Shown: piece after piece, positions 16,991 to 27,088 of the stretch
How positions within the stretch are numbered: position 1 is the stretch's first letter
Layout of the letters: the number at the start of each line of letters is the position of its first letter
NCBI GenBank assembly: GCA_030824295.1
Contig: JAVBYA010000057.1
Location: 1 to 34,117 of the forward strand
DNA: 34,117 nt
Origin: Bacteroidota bacterium
Lineage (GTDB): Bacteria; Bacteroidota; Ignavibacteria; UBA10030; UBA8401
Reading direction: 5' to 3'
Made by a program: the position numbers and the translations under genes
The notes under the pieces: model-generated
Seen by the model: the letters and a program-made list of their open reading frames with translations, nothing else
Told to the model about the DNA's origin: nothing
Databases searched by the model: none

Positions 16991-19153
16991 CTATTTCAAC
17001 AGCAGCATCTTGCGTGTTTCGGTGAATGCACCGGCCCGTAGACGGTAGAAGTATACACCGCTCGGCAGATGCGCACCATTGAACGGCACGGAGTAGGTTC
17101 CCGCATCGACCGTTCCGTTCACCAATACCGCGACTTCTTGTCCGAGCACATCATAGACCGTGAGAGTCGCCATGCCGGTGCGCGGGATGGTATACATGAT
17201 GGTCGTGACCGGATTGAACGGGTTCGGGAAATTCTGCGACAGTGCGAACGCTTCCGGTACACCCGTCCGGTTCGGAACGTCCATGATGATCGGCTGCGTA
17301 TTCAGTATGGCGCCGGTCTGCAGATCGCACAGGTACAACATACCGCCCATCCATTGATTCTGGTTCTGATCGATCTGATAGTTGTACGCATACGCAACGG
17401 CCCAATAGGACTTACTGGTATCCACTCCCGGATTTCCTCCGAACCACATGTTCTGCTGGTTAGAGAGAGAAAGCTCCACGCGGAACTCCCACTGCGGCGG
17501 GATCTCTGCCATACGGATCTGTTTGCCGCCGGCTGCTTCTACGTTCGCGATGACTGTGGCGCTGGATGCCGCCTGCATATGTCCGGTGATCGGCTTCAAC
17601 ATGCTCATCCATTGGAAGTACTGCTGGTCCATATCTTCCACGCGCAGATCCATCGTGCCGATCTGTATGAGCTTTCCTGCAGTGTTGCCGTTCACTGCAT
17701 AGGCGAATTGCCACGATCGGGCGCGTCCCAGTGTATCCACATCCCAGCCGGAGATGCGCCGCAGGGAACGGTCCGCCGGCAGCCGCGCGGCGGCGAGACT
17801 GTCCGCACGCTGAAGCGCCTGGTCATAACGGAACGGCGTCAGTTTGAAGAATGTCAGTTCCACACCGGTGACCGATGCGTTGTTCACGATGATGGAATCG
17901 CCGAACGCCATCACGTCGATGCCGTTGTCCGGATTCAGCTCACCGTCCTTGTTAACATCCTTTGCTGCGAGCGGCCAATACGTTCCGTTCGGTACATACG
18001 GGACGGTGAAGGTGCCGTTGGCATTGACCATTCCCCAGCCGCCGAACGGCGGAGTACCCTCGACCTTCTCCTGCATGAAGTTCACTTTGGCAAGTCCGAC
18101 CACCGTTCCTTCAACAGTTTCACCGGTCGTACCGGAGAGAACGGTACCGCTCACGGAGGTCGTCGGGAATGCCGCACCGGTAGTGAAATAATATATCTGC
18201 GGTACATTCATCACCGAGCCGCCGCTCGATCGGATGTACATGAACGAGATGAAGTACGGTGTGTTCGGTTTGAGCACGACGGTGCTCCAGATGGTCTTCC
18301 CGTCATCGCTCACGCCGCTCGCCACGAGACTGTCGACGCTGCTGAACCAGGTCTCTCCTGCATCCTCCATCGATTCCATATCGACCGGTTCGCTGAAGGT
18401 GAGACTGAGTGTGGTCTGCAGCGGTACATTCACCGACAGGTTCGCCGGCTGTACGGAGAGGAGTGAGAAGAAGGTCATGGAGAGGTTCGTAATATTCCCA
18501 TTGTTCACCACGATGGAATCCCCCATCACCACCACATCACCGCCGCGGCCGGGATCGAGCTGTCCGTCCCCGTTCACATCCTTCGCTGCGAGCGGCCAGT
18601 ACGTTCCGTTCGAAACATACGGGATGGTGAATGTCCCGTTCGCGTTCACGTTCGCCCAGCCGCCGAACGGCGGCGGACCATCGGTCTCTTCCTTCATGAA
18701 GTTCACTTTGGAAAGCGCGACCACAGAACCGGCAGGCGGAATGTTGACCGTCCCGGCAGAGAGCGTGCCGCTCACGGAGTACGGCGCGAACGCCGTCCCG
18801 GTCGTGAAATAATAGACATGCGGCGTGGTGATGAGCGCGCCGGATTTCGCCTTCACGTACGAGAATGCATAGAAATAACTGGTGTTCGGTTTGAGCACGT
18901 GCGTGCTCCAGGCGGTCTTGGCATCCGCACTGTACCCGTGCGACACTGTGCTGTCGATGTTGGTGAACCAGGAGCCTTCATCGGTCCCGTTCATGGCGAC
19001 CGTATCGAGCGCTTCGGAGAAGGTGATGCTGAGTGTAATGGTCAGCGGTACATTCACGGCATTGTTGGCCGGCTGCGTGGAGACGACCGCGAATTGAGCG
19101 GAGAGCAGCGCGGGGATCAGCAGCAGGAAGAGTGTGCGTAGAAGGATGTTCAT
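16991..19153 (-). CDS. T9SS-secreted protein with two Big_5/SbsA-type Ig-like modules
   Basis: FAVVSTQPANNAVNVPLTITLSITFSEALD and LLSVQPANLSVNVPLQTTLSLTFSEPVD modules; DVNGDGQLD/DVNKDGELN segments; C-terminus LSQNFPNPFNPVTTIMYTIPR...KMLLLK. Confidence 0.88.
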   Translation of the reverse strand: MNILLRTLFLLLIPALLSAQFAVVSTQPANNAVNVPLTITLSITFSEALDTVAMNGTDEGSWFTNIDSTVSHGYSADAKTAWSTHVLKPNTSYFYAFSYVKAKSGALITTPHVYYFTTGTAFAPYSVSGTLSAGTVNIPPAGSVVALSKVNFMKEETDGPPPFGGWANVNANGTFTIPYVSNGTYWPLAAKDVNGDGQLDPGRGGDVVVMGDSIVVNNGNITNLSMTFFSLLSVQPANLSVNVPLQTTLSLTFSEPVDMESMEDAGETWFSSVDSLVASGVSDDGKTIWSTVVLKPNTPYFISFMYIRSSGGSVMNVPQIYYFTTGAAFPTTSVSGTVLSGTTGETVEGTVVGLAKVNFMQEKVEGTPPFGGWGMVNANGTFTVPYVPNGTYWPLAAKDVNKDGELNPDNGIDVMAFGDSIIVNNASVTGVELTFFKLTPFRYDQALQRADSLAAARLPADRSLRRISGWDVDTLGRARSWQFAYAVNGNTAGKLIQIGTMDLRVEDMDQQYFQWMSMLKPITGHMQAASSATVIANVEAAGGKQIRMAEIPPQWEFRVELSLSNQQNMWFGGNPGVDTSKSYWAVAYAYNYQIDQNQNQWMGGMLYLCDLQTGAILNTQPIIMDVPNRTGVPEAFALSQNFPNPFNPVTTIMYTIPRTGMATLTVYDVLGQEVAVLVNGTVDAGTYSVPFNGAHLPSGVYFYRLRAGAFTETRKMLLLK

Positions 19154-19506
19154 AGAGCCCCCTTGGAAGTGGTGGAATTATTCCAGGGTCTGGTGCGGAT
19201 CTATCACCGGCATGCATTTGATCACTCTTCAGACACGCCGAACGAACGGCACCGACCTGAGAGCTAACACGGCACGGGAGATCGAAGCGGTCTCGGGTGG
19301 GATGTTAGAGAGAGTCCCGCGATCCGGGACTGCTCATCTTGATTGTTCTACTTAGAACTTAGAATAATTTCACACTGCAGTCAAGCCAACAGCATCACAC
19401 AACGGATACGGCACTCCGCTTTGTGCGGACCGATTTGTCTTTTTTCCGTTTCGATTTTCATTATATTCGAATGAATCCATCAATACCACACCAACCGGAC
19501 ACTCCT

Positions 19507-20043
19507 ATGATCCTCTCCGACAAGGCCATCCTGAACGAAATGAAGCTCGGTACCATCGTCATCACGCCGTTCCAACGGAAATATCTCGGCTCGAACAGTT
19601 ACGATGTGCATCTGGGAAAATATCTGGCGATGTACGAGGATGAGATCCTCGATGCAAAGGTGCACAACAAAGTGCGTCACTTCGAGATCCCGAAGGAAGG
19701 GATCATCCTGGTGCCGAGTAAATTGTATCTGGGTGTGACGGAAGAGTACACCGAAACCCATGCGCATGTACCGTTCCTGGAAGGAAAGAGTTCCATCGGC
19801 CGGCTGGGGATCGACATCCACGCCACCGCGGGAAAAGGGGATATCGGATTCTGCAACACGTGGACGCTCGAGATCTCCGTACGGCAGCCGGTACGGGTCT
19901 ACGCCGGCATGCCGATCGGTCAGCTGATCTATTTTGCGGTGGAGGGAGAAGTGGAAGTTTCGTACAACAGGAAGAAGAACGCGAAGTACAACCGGCGGAC
20001 GATCAAACCGGTGGAATCGATGATGTGGAAGAATTTCAAATAG
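19507..20043 (+). CDS. dcd: dCTP deaminase
   Basis: MILSDKAILNEMKLGTIVITPF...LGSNSYDVHLGKYL...FLEGKSSIGRLGIDIHATAGKGDIGFCNTWTLEI. Confidence 0.95.
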   Translation: MILSDKAILNEMKLGTIVITPFQRKYLGSNSYDVHLGKYLAMYEDEILDAKVHNKVRHFEIPKEGIILVPSKLYLGVTEEYTETHAHVPFLEGKSSIGRLGIDIHATAGKGDIGFCNTWTLEISVRQPVRVYAGMPIGQLIYFAVEGEVEVSYNRKKNAKYNRRTIKPVESMMWKNFK

Positions 20044-20055
20044 CGTGCTCCATTC

Positions 20056-20099
20056 CCCGCCTCGTAGCCCACGGTTTAAACCGTGGGCTACGAGGCGGG
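20056..20099. repeat. 44-bp perfect palindrome (REP-like element)
   Basis: CCCGCCTCGTAGCCCACGGTTT|AAACCGTGGGCTACGAGGCGGG, exact inverted repeat centred at 20077/20078 between convergent genes. Confidence 0.9.
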
Positions 20100-20104
20100 T
20101 GCAT

Positions 20105-22120
20105 TCACCAGATCACCACGCGCTGCTCCTGTGTGCGGTAGAGCATTCCGCTCTCGCATTCGAACGCATCAAAGAATTCCTGCATGTTGGAAAGCGGACC
20201 GTTCGTCCGGAACATGGCGGGAGAATGGGGATCGGTCCTCACCTGCAGCCGGAGCGCTTCGTCCCGGTAATTACGCCGCCAGACGCGCGCCCAGGCCAGG
20301 AAGAACCGCTGTCCCGGCGTGAAGTCGTCGATGATATACAGGTTCGGCTGCTTATCCAGTTCCTTCTGCAGCGCCGCGTATGCGATGGCAAGCCCTCCGA
20401 GATCCGCAATGTTCTCCCCGCTCGTCAGTTTCCCGTTCACGTGCAGCGAATCGAGGACCGTGTACCCGTTGAACTGCGCTTCCAGCTGCGCCACACGCGC
20501 ATCGAACTGTTTCCGCGTTGCTTCGCTCCACCAGGAGCGGAGGTTCCCTTCCGCATCGTACTTGCTCCCCTGATCGTCGAATCCGTGCGTCAACTCGTGG
20601 CCGATCACCGCGCCGATGCCGCCGTAGTTCAGCGCATCATCCGCCGCCGGGTCATAGAACGGCGGCTGGAGGATGGCAGCCGGGAAGACGATCTCGTTCA
20701 GATTGGCATTGTAGTACGCATTGACGGTCTGCGGCGTCATCCCCCACTTCTCACGGTCCACCGGTTTGCCGATGGTGGCGACATCCTTCGCGAACGCGAG
20801 CGCGTTCCCGCGGCGGATGTTCTGCAGATAGGAACTGCGGTCGATGACGAGCGCACCGTAATCCTCCCACTTGTCCGTGTAGCCGATCTTCACGGAGAAC
20901 GATGCAAGCTTCTCCTGCGCCGCTGCACGCGTTACTGCGTCCATCCACGGCAGCGAATCGATCCGCTCGCTGAATGCAGCGATGATATTGTCCACCATGA
21001 TGCGCGCTTTCTGTTTCGCTTTCGGCGAGAAGGTGGTCAGGACGAACTGTTCGCCGAGCGCCTCTCCCATCGCGCCGTTCACAGAGGCAAGCACCCTCTT
21101 CCATCGCGGCTGCATCTCCTTCGCACCGGTCAGGATGGTGCCGGTGAACCGAAAATGCTCCGCAACGAACGGAGCGCTGAGCGCAGGTGCGGCGGCGGAG
21201 AGCACCTTCCAACGGAAGTAGGCCCTCCAATCCGCAGCATCGACGGAATCGATCATCAGCGCCGCTTCGGTCAGGAACGGCGGCTGACCGGCATTCACCA
21301 CGGTCACCTGCGGTGCATTGACGAGGCGGAAGTATTCCTCCCAATCCATCCCCGGTGTTCTGGATGTCAATTCAGCGACCGACATTTTGTTATAGTTCTT
21401 GTCCGGATCACGGCGCTGCACACGGGTGAACGATGCGTTTGCCAGGCGCGTCTCGAACTCCATCACTGCTTCACTCTGTTCCTCCGCTGCCGCCGTATCA
21501 TCCCCCGCCAGGATGAACATCGTTGTCATATACGCACGGTATTCATTGCGGATCGACTGTGACCGTTCATCCGCAGCAAGGTAATAGTCACGGTCCGGCA
21601 GTCCGAGTCCCCCCTGTGCCAGCTGTGCAATGACGCTCTTGCTCTCCTTCTCATCCTGATCCGCAGAGAAGCGGAAGAGTGTCCGTATCCCCATGGTATG
21701 CTGCAATGCGATCTCTTTCCGGATCCCGGCCGGGTTTTCGATGCGGGAGATGCGGAGCATATCCTCCTTGAGCGGCGTAACACCGATCTTCTCGATCCGG
21801 TCGACATCCATCCCGGAAGCGTAGAGGTCTCCCAGCTTCCGCCGGTTGCTCCCCTTTACCGCACGGGTATCGGCGGCGGATTCCTCCAGGATCTGTTTCA
21901 GTACGGCGGCGTTCTTCTCGTTCAGCTCATTGAAACTTCCCCACATGCTGAACTCCGGCGGGATGGGATTGTTCAGCAGCCAGCTGCCGTTAGCGAAATG
22001 ATAGAAGTCGTCGCAGGGCGCCACGGTCCGATCGAGGGTGGAGGTGTCGAGCGGCGGTTTCCGTTTGGTTTGTGCAGTAAGGAGTGTACAGCAGAGCAGT
22101 ACGGCGAGAAGGTACTTCAT
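20105..22120 (-). CDS. M13 family (neprilysin/PepO-type) metallopeptidase
   Basis: GAVIGHELTHGFDDQGSKYDAEGNL zinc motif, ENIADLGGLAIAY; start at MKYLLAVLLCCTLLTAQ. Confidence 0.93.
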   Translation of the reverse strand: MKYLLAVLLCCTLLTAQTKRKPPLDTSTLDRTVAPCDDFYHFANGSWLLNNPIPPEFSMWGSFNELNEKNAAVLKQILEESAADTRAVKGSNRRKLGDLYASGMDVDRIEKIGVTPLKEDMLRISRIENPAGIRKEIALQHTMGIRTLFRFSADQDEKESKSVIAQLAQGGLGLPDRDYYLAADERSQSIRNEYRAYMTTMFILAGDDTAAAEEQSEAVMEFETRLANASFTRVQRRDPDKNYNKMSVAELTSRTPGMDWEEYFRLVNAPQVTVVNAGQPPFLTEAALMIDSVDAADWRAYFRWKVLSAAAPALSAPFVAEHFRFTGTILTGAKEMQPRWKRVLASVNGAMGEALGEQFVLTTFSPKAKQKARIMVDNIIAAFSERIDSLPWMDAVTRAAAQEKLASFSVKIGYTDKWEDYGALVIDRSSYLQNIRRGNALAFAKDVATIGKPVDREKWGMTPQTVNAYYNANLNEIVFPAAILQPPFYDPAADDALNYGGIGAVIGHELTHGFDDQGSKYDAEGNLRSWWSEATRKQFDARVAQLEAQFNGYTVLDSLHVNGKLTSGENIADLGGLAIAYAALQKELDKQPNLYIIDDFTPGQRFFLAWARVWRRNYRDEALRLQVRTDPHSPAMFRTNGPLSNMQEFFDAFECESGMLYRTQEQRVVIW

Positions 22121-22167
22121 TGGAGCCCCCGGAGCAATTGAGTACATACGGCGGTATCAGCCGCGGT

Positions 22168-22857
22168 TCATTGGATGTCCCACACCACGGTCACATCATC
22201 GGTCAGCGTCAGTTCTTTCACATCGAAACCGCCGGACGGAGCACTCTCCGCCGCCATCGTCTTCATCATCGCTGCGCGCGGCATGAACGGTTGGGACTGG
22301 GACCGGTACGCGATCGTGCGGACGGTACCGAGCTTCACGTTCGCTGATGCAGCGATCACCTCCGCGCGGGAGCGGGCATCCGCCACGGCGCGTTTGAGCA
22401 GTTCATCCTTCACGACAGACTCACGTTCCGGCGAGAGTGTGAACTGAAAGCTGAAGCGGACATCATTCTTGCTCCCCATGAACGAGTTGATGATGGCGGC
22501 GATCCGCTCTTTCGTGTTTGGGAATTCCACGGAGATGTTCTGCCGCGCGATGTATCCCTTCTCCACGTTCGAACTGTTCTCCCAGACGATGTTCTGCGCC
22601 ACGCTGAAATCTGTCGTGACGATATGCTCCTTCTTGAAGCCGATCATCTGCAGCTGCGCCGTGAGCTGATCGGTCTTGGCGGTGAGTCCCTTTACTGCAT
22701 CAGCGAACGTCTCGCGAACGACGCTTGCTTCAATCGTCAGAATGCCAAGGTCCGGCATCGTCTTATAGGTGCCGGTACCGGTGACATCGATGGTGCGGAG
22801 CGGCGTTTGAGCGGAAAGAGAAGCGATGAACAGAACAAGGAGTGTGAACACCCGCAT
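22168..22857 (-). CDS. SIMPL-domain (DUF541) protein
   Basis: Signal peptide then IDVTGTGTYKTMPDLGILTIEASVV..., KDELLKRAVADARSRAEVIAASANVKLGTV. Confidence 0.9.
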   Translation of the reverse strand: MRVFTLLVLFIASLSAQTPLRTIDVTGTGTYKTMPDLGILTIEASVVRETFADAVKGLTAKTDQLTAQLQMIGFKKEHIVTTDFSVAQNIVWENSSNVEKGYIARQNISVEFPNTKERIAAIINSFMGSKNDVRFSFQFTLSPERESVVKDELLKRAVADARSRAEVIAASANVKLGTVRTIAYRSQSQPFMPRAAMMKTMAAESAPSGGFDVKELTLTDDVTVVWDIQ

Positions 22858-22905
22858 ACATGCACCTCTTGAATTTGATAAGAAACAATGGAGGATGGAT
22901 CCGGC

Positions 22906-23535
22906 TTACTGCCAGGTCACATTCCGTTTTATGATGACGGCCGGATTACCGGCGAGCAGAACATTCTCTTCTTCGCACGAACGGATGACAACAGCATTGG
23001 AAGCGACTACAACATTGTTCGCCAGCCTCACTCCTTTCAGGATGGTGACATTGCTTCCGATCCAGACATGGTCTCCGATCTCGATCGGATGAGGACGTTC
23101 CGTTTTCCCATCCCAGTGGAGGTGATGGAAATCCTCGTCGATGATGAGACATCCCCACGAAATGGCAACGCCGGTACCGATCTTCAGTCCATGCATGATC
23201 ACGAAGCGCGTATCGGCGGTGATATATCCGGAGCCGAGTTCACACCGGGCATTGGGTCCGATATCGATGGTGCAACCCCGGCCGATCGTGAACGGGGCGC
23301 GCACGACTAGTGATCCGCGAATATTCAGGAATGTCCGGTGCCGGGGGTGGACAAAACCGACGTAGTCCGTCCCGATGTACAATGTCCCGTCCGTCACGAT
23401 ATTCGAAACACCCCGGACCATGGCATGAGTGTGAGCGATGATCCGTTTTCCGCGGAGCCGAAAATAGAGGTACTTCAGCGCTGTAACGGCGCGGTTCGTA
23501 TCGAGTGCGGCAAGAGAGGAGAGTTTGCCCATCAT
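22906..23535 (-). CDS. Left-handed beta-helix (hexapeptide) acyltransferase
   Basis: IGDHVWIGSNVTILKGVRLANNVVVASNAVVIRS...LLAGNPAVIIKRNV. Confidence 0.9.
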   Translation of the reverse strand: MMGKLSSLAALDTNRAVTALKYLYFRLRGKRIIAHTHAMVRGVSNIVTDGTLYIGTDYVGFVHPRHRTFLNIRGSLVVRAPFTIGRGCTIDIGPNARCELGSGYITADTRFVIMHGLKIGTGVAISWGCLIIDEDFHHLHWDGKTERPHPIEIGDHVWIGSNVTILKGVRLANNVVVASNAVVIRSCEEENVLLAGNPAVIIKRNVTWQ

Positions 23536-23612
23536 GAAAGAAGTGTTAGTGGAATCTCAGCGGTCCACTCATTGTGGAACACACGATATCACTGGAAGCC
23601 GGCGGCCGGGGA

Positions 23613-23846
23613 TCAGACCTTCGGTGCCATCGGCGGCAGCGCATACGCTTCGCAGACCGACTCGAATCCGGCTGCTTTGTGTGAAGCGTCGCAGAACGGT
23701 TTCGTCTTGCTCTGCCCGCACCGGCAGAGGGAGATCTTCGTCCGCCCGTTCAGATCGTAGCGGTTCCCGTTCGCGTCGGTCAGTTCGATCCCTTCCCCTT
23801 CCACCCGCAGACTGCCGTTGTTGTTCACTGTGATCTTCACTGACAT
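23613..23846 (-). CDS. CDGSH-type iron-sulfur protein
   Basis: Start MSVKITVNNNGSL with AGGAGG upstream; SLCRCGQSKTKPFCDASHKAAGF is the CDGSH C-x-C-x2-S-x3-P-x-C-D-x3-H motif. Confidence 0.93.
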   Translation of the reverse strand: MSVKITVNNNGSLRVEGEGIELTDANGNRYDLNGRTKISLCRCGQSKTKPFCDASHKAAGFESVCEAYALPPMAPKV

Positions 23847-23900
23847 TCGGACCTCCTGATAATTGTCCGAAAAGATACGGAAATCTCCGCTCGAAAACAG

Positions 23901-23930
23901 CGGTGCCATGACCAAAAGGTCATGGCACCG
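23901..23930 (-). terminator. Terminator of the ABC exporter operon
   Basis: 13-bp perfect stem CGGTGCCATGACC-AAAA-GGTCATGGCACCG, followed on the minus strand by CTGTTTTCG. Confidence 0.85.
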
Positions 23931-23957
23931 GAAGTTTTTGCCGCTCAAACCCCTGCG

Positions 23958-25130
23958 TTATGAGGAACGGAGTGCGTTGATGATGTTCATCCGCGATGCA
24001 CGTACCGCGGGGAGGAATCCGCCGGCGATACCCATGATCAGGAAGAAGACGACCGTCCAGAGGATGACGCTGCCGGAGAGCGAGAACCCGAACGCCAGCT
24101 CGGAGAAGGAACCGAAGTTGGTCGTGGAGAACGAGACGAACTCCATGAACGATGCCAGGAAGAGTCCGATGATGCCGCCGATACTGGAGAGCGCTACCGC
24201 TTCGATAAGGAACGCGGTGAGGATGCTCGTCCTGCGGAAGCCGAGAGCACGCAGCGTGCCGATCTCCACCGTGCGGTTTGCGACGGATGCATACATGGTG
24301 ATCATCGCACCGATCATCGCGCCAAAACTGAAGATGACGGTGATGAACAGGCCGAGTCCGTTGATGAAGCCGGCCATGAACTTGGACTGTTCCAGATAGA
24401 ACTCCTGTTCCCGCTTCACTTCCAGGTCCTGCAGACGCTGTTCGGTCTCCAGTTTCGTTTTGATGGTCTCGAAATCATTCACATCCTTCAGTTTGAAGGT
24501 GTAGGTGGAATAGGTCGTGCCGCGGTTGAACTCCGTCATGACGATGTCCGCATCGGTCCAGACCTCGGACGCAAAGCCGGTCTTGCCGCCGTTGATCACG
24601 CCGACGATGGTCCAGAGTTTCGAACCGATCTGCACCGACTGTCCGACCTCCATGTTCACGAACTGGTCGTGGATCTTGTTCCCCACCACGATCTCGTACA
24701 TGCCGGGCTGGAACCAGCGTCCTTCCTGCAGACTCACCTGCGGACGGAGCGCGAACGCACCGGAGGAGATGCCGCGGACCGCAACATTCCCCATGTCGTT
24801 GGAGCCTTTCTTGTTGATGTTGATGAGCGTGACCACGTCCGACGTGGCGAACGGTTTCCCCTCCTGCGTCTGACCGACCTCCGGGAAGGTGGAGATGATG
24901 CCGATCTGGTCGCGGCTGACGGCACTCATCATCTCGCTTTGCGAACTCTTGCGGAGGATGATGACGTTGTCGTTGGAGCCGGTCGCCACGAGCGTGTCCT
25001 CAACGCCCTGCGAAAGCATCAGCACGGAAGCGAAGACGAACACGACAAGGGCGATGCCGGAGACGGTGAGCGCCGTGGTAAGGCGGCGTGCCCAGAGATT
25101 TCGAATGTTATAAGAGATGGGTATGCTCAT
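23958..25130 (-). CDS. ABC transporter permease (MacB/FtsX-type)
   Basis: Four-TM MacB-like topology with large periplasmic domain; C-terminal ASVANRTVEIGTLRALGFRRTSILTAFLIEA. Confidence 0.92.
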   Translation of the reverse strand: MSIPISYNIRNLWARRLTTALTVSGIALVVFVFASVLMLSQGVEDTLVATGSNDNVIILRKSSQSEMMSAVSRDQIGIISTFPEVGQTQEGKPFATSDVVTLININKKGSNDMGNVAVRGISSGAFALRPQVSLQEGRWFQPGMYEIVVGNKIHDQFVNMEVGQSVQIGSKLWTIVGVINGGKTGFASEVWTDADIVMTEFNRGTTYSTYTFKLKDVNDFETIKTKLETEQRLQDLEVKREQEFYLEQSKFMAGFINGLGLFITVIFSFGAMIGAMITMYASVANRTVEIGTLRALGFRRTSILTAFLIEAVALSSIGGIIGLFLASFMEFVSFSTTNFGSFSELAFGFSLSGSVILWTVVFFLIMGIAGGFLPAVRASRMNIINALRSS

Positions 25131-25198
25131 AGTTCTGTCTGATTATGCCCTCCGCTGCACACTGCGTCGGACGGCTGTTGAATTCCGATCGTTTCGAA

Positions 25199-26362
25199 TT
25201 ATCCTATCTGCCGCAGCCCGTCCACGATCCGCATCGTCGCGGAACGGTATGACGGGAAGATGGAAGCAATGACCCCTACCAGCACCGAGAACCCGATCGC
25301 CATCGCAATGGTCGTCGGCTGAACAGCGAACACCGGGAACATGGTCGGGAACGCATCGCCGAACGCCTGACTGACCGGGAAGGTGAGTATGAGTCCGACC
25401 GTGCCGCCGAGCATGCTGATGAAGAGCGATTCACCGGCAATGAGTCCCACCACATGGAAGTTGGTGAAGCCGAGCGTCTTCAGCACCGCATACTCACGGA
25501 TGCGTTCACGCGCCGCCATGATGATGGTGTTCGCCAGCACCATCAGAATGATGCCGATGATCACGTACGAGACCACTTCCATCGAAGCGATGATGGCACC
25601 GGAGAGCGAGACGAAACTCTGTTGGAACGCTTTCTCCGTTTCGGTCTTCGTTTTGGCCGGGGAGTTCACGTAGAGCGCGTCGATCGCTTCGGAGATCGTT
25701 GCCGCCTGGTTCGGATCGTCCACCTGGATGATGTACCATCCGATCTGGTCCGTGGCGAACGATTCGGTCTGACGGTTCCGTTCGTTCATGTACTCCCAGT
25801 TGAAGAAGAGCTGCGTTTCATCCGCCGTCTTATCCTTGCCGTAGTAGATACCGACCACCGTGAATTCCCAGTTGCCCGGATAGATGTCCCCGGTGACCGG
25901 GATGATGTCGCCGATCTTGAAGCCATGCTGCTCCGCCAGTTTCTTCCCGATCACGCAGCCGTTCCGCTGCTGTTTGAATGCGGTCAGCTGGTCCGCCGGC
26001 AGTGTGAATTCAGGATAGACGTCGAAGATCGTTTCCGGATCCACGGCCAGACGCGGGAAGAAGTTCTCGAAGCTCTGGTCCTTATAGGTGCCCTGGAACC
26101 AGGATGCGTACGATACTTTCTTCACCCCCTCCAGCTGTTCCAATTGACCTTTATACGCATACGGGAGCGGGAAGATGAATGCCACGGCATGCCGCGTGAT
26201 GAGCCGGTCCGCCGATGCCGCTTCCACCCCGTAGGACCAAGCGGTCACTACGGTGCGGAGCAGACCGAACGCCAGCACGGCAATGGCGATGCCGGCGATG
26301 GTCAACAGACTGCGGAGTTTGTGCCGCAGCAGATTCTTATAGATGAGTTTGAGTATTTTCAT
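25199..26362 (-). CDS. ABC transporter permease (MacB/FtsX-type)
   Basis: MKILKLIYKNLLRHKLRSLLTIAGIAIAV...; AARERIREYAVLKTLGFTNFHVVGLIAGESL. Confidence 0.92.
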   Translation of the reverse strand: MKILKLIYKNLLRHKLRSLLTIAGIAIAVLAFGLLRTVVTAWSYGVEAASADRLITRHAVAFIFPLPYAYKGQLEQLEGVKKVSYASWFQGTYKDQSFENFFPRLAVDPETIFDVYPEFTLPADQLTAFKQQRNGCVIGKKLAEQHGFKIGDIIPVTGDIYPGNWEFTVVGIYYGKDKTADETQLFFNWEYMNERNRQTESFATDQIGWYIIQVDDPNQAATISEAIDALYVNSPAKTKTETEKAFQQSFVSLSGAIIASMEVVSYVIIGIILMVLANTIIMAARERIREYAVLKTLGFTNFHVVGLIAGESLFISMLGGTVGLILTFPVSQAFGDAFPTMFPVFAVQPTTIAMAIGFSVLVGVIASIFPSYRSATMRIVDGLRQIG

Positions 26363-26381
26363 GGATGTCGTTGTCCTGCGG

Positions 26382-27059
26382 TTAATTGGACTTCAGTTCG
26401 CCTTTGTCCAGATGCTGGATCGTATGCGCGCTCTCTGCCGCATGAGGATCGTGCGTGACCATGATGATGGTCTTCTTGAACTCGCTGTTCAGCCGGCTGA
26501 GCAGGACGAGGATCTCCTCTGCCGATTTACGGTCCAGGTCGCCCGTCGGTTCGTCGCCGATGATGAGCGTCGGATCGGAAACGATGGCGCGCGCGATCGC
26601 CACACGCTGCTGCTGTCCGCCGGAGAGCTGTTTGGGATAATGGTCCATGCGGTCCGCCAGACCGACCACGCTGAGCACCGCTTCTACGCGCTGCTGCTTC
26701 TCCTTCTTGGAGAGGTTCGTCAGCAGCAGCGGCAGTTCCACATTCTCGAATGCTGTCAGGACCGGCATCAGATTATAGAACTGGAACACGAAGCCGATGT
26801 GATTGGAGCGCCATTTCGCCAGCGCCGATTCGTTCAGCTTCGCGATATCGGTCCCGCCCACCAAGATGGAGCCGGAGGTCGGCTGATCGATGCCGGAGAT
26901 GAGGTTCAGCAACGTGGTCTTTCCGGAACCGGAAGGTCCCATCAGCGCGAGGAACTCCCCTTCCGGGACATCGAGCGAGATGTTCTGCAGTACCGGGATC
27001 TCCATCGTGTCCCGCTTGTACACTTTGGTGACGTTCTTGACTTCTACTAATGTAGACAT
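26382..27059 (-). CDS. ABC transporter ATP-binding protein (MacB/LolD-type)
   Basis: Walker [10 protein letters not shown], signature [15 protein letters not shown], Walker [13 protein letters not shown]. Confidence 0.96.
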   Translation of the reverse strand: MSTLVEVKNVTKVYKRDTMEIPVLQNISLDVPEGEFLALMGPSGSGKTTLLNLISGIDQPTSGSILVGGTDIAKLNESALAKWRSNHIGFVFQFYNLMPVLTAFENVELPLLLTNLSKKEKQQRVEAVLSVVGLADRMDHYPKQLSGGQQQRVAIARAIVSDPTLIIGDEPTGDLDRKSAEEILVLLSRLNSEFKKTIIMVTHDPHAAESAHTIQHLDKGELKSN

Positions 27060-27088
27060 AGGGGTATGTGGTTAGTGAGTGATTGAAG

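Noticed and set aside
17069-18466. 465-aa ORF on the plus strand
   Set aside because: Antisense shadow of the T9SS Ig-like gene; Arg/His-rich, no domain.
20045-21562. 505-aa ORF on the plus strand
   Set aside because: Antisense shadow of the M13 peptidase and starts inside the 44-bp palindrome; no recognisable domain.
25454-26458. 334-aa ORF on the plus strand
   Set aside because: Antisense to an ABC permease; shadow ORF.
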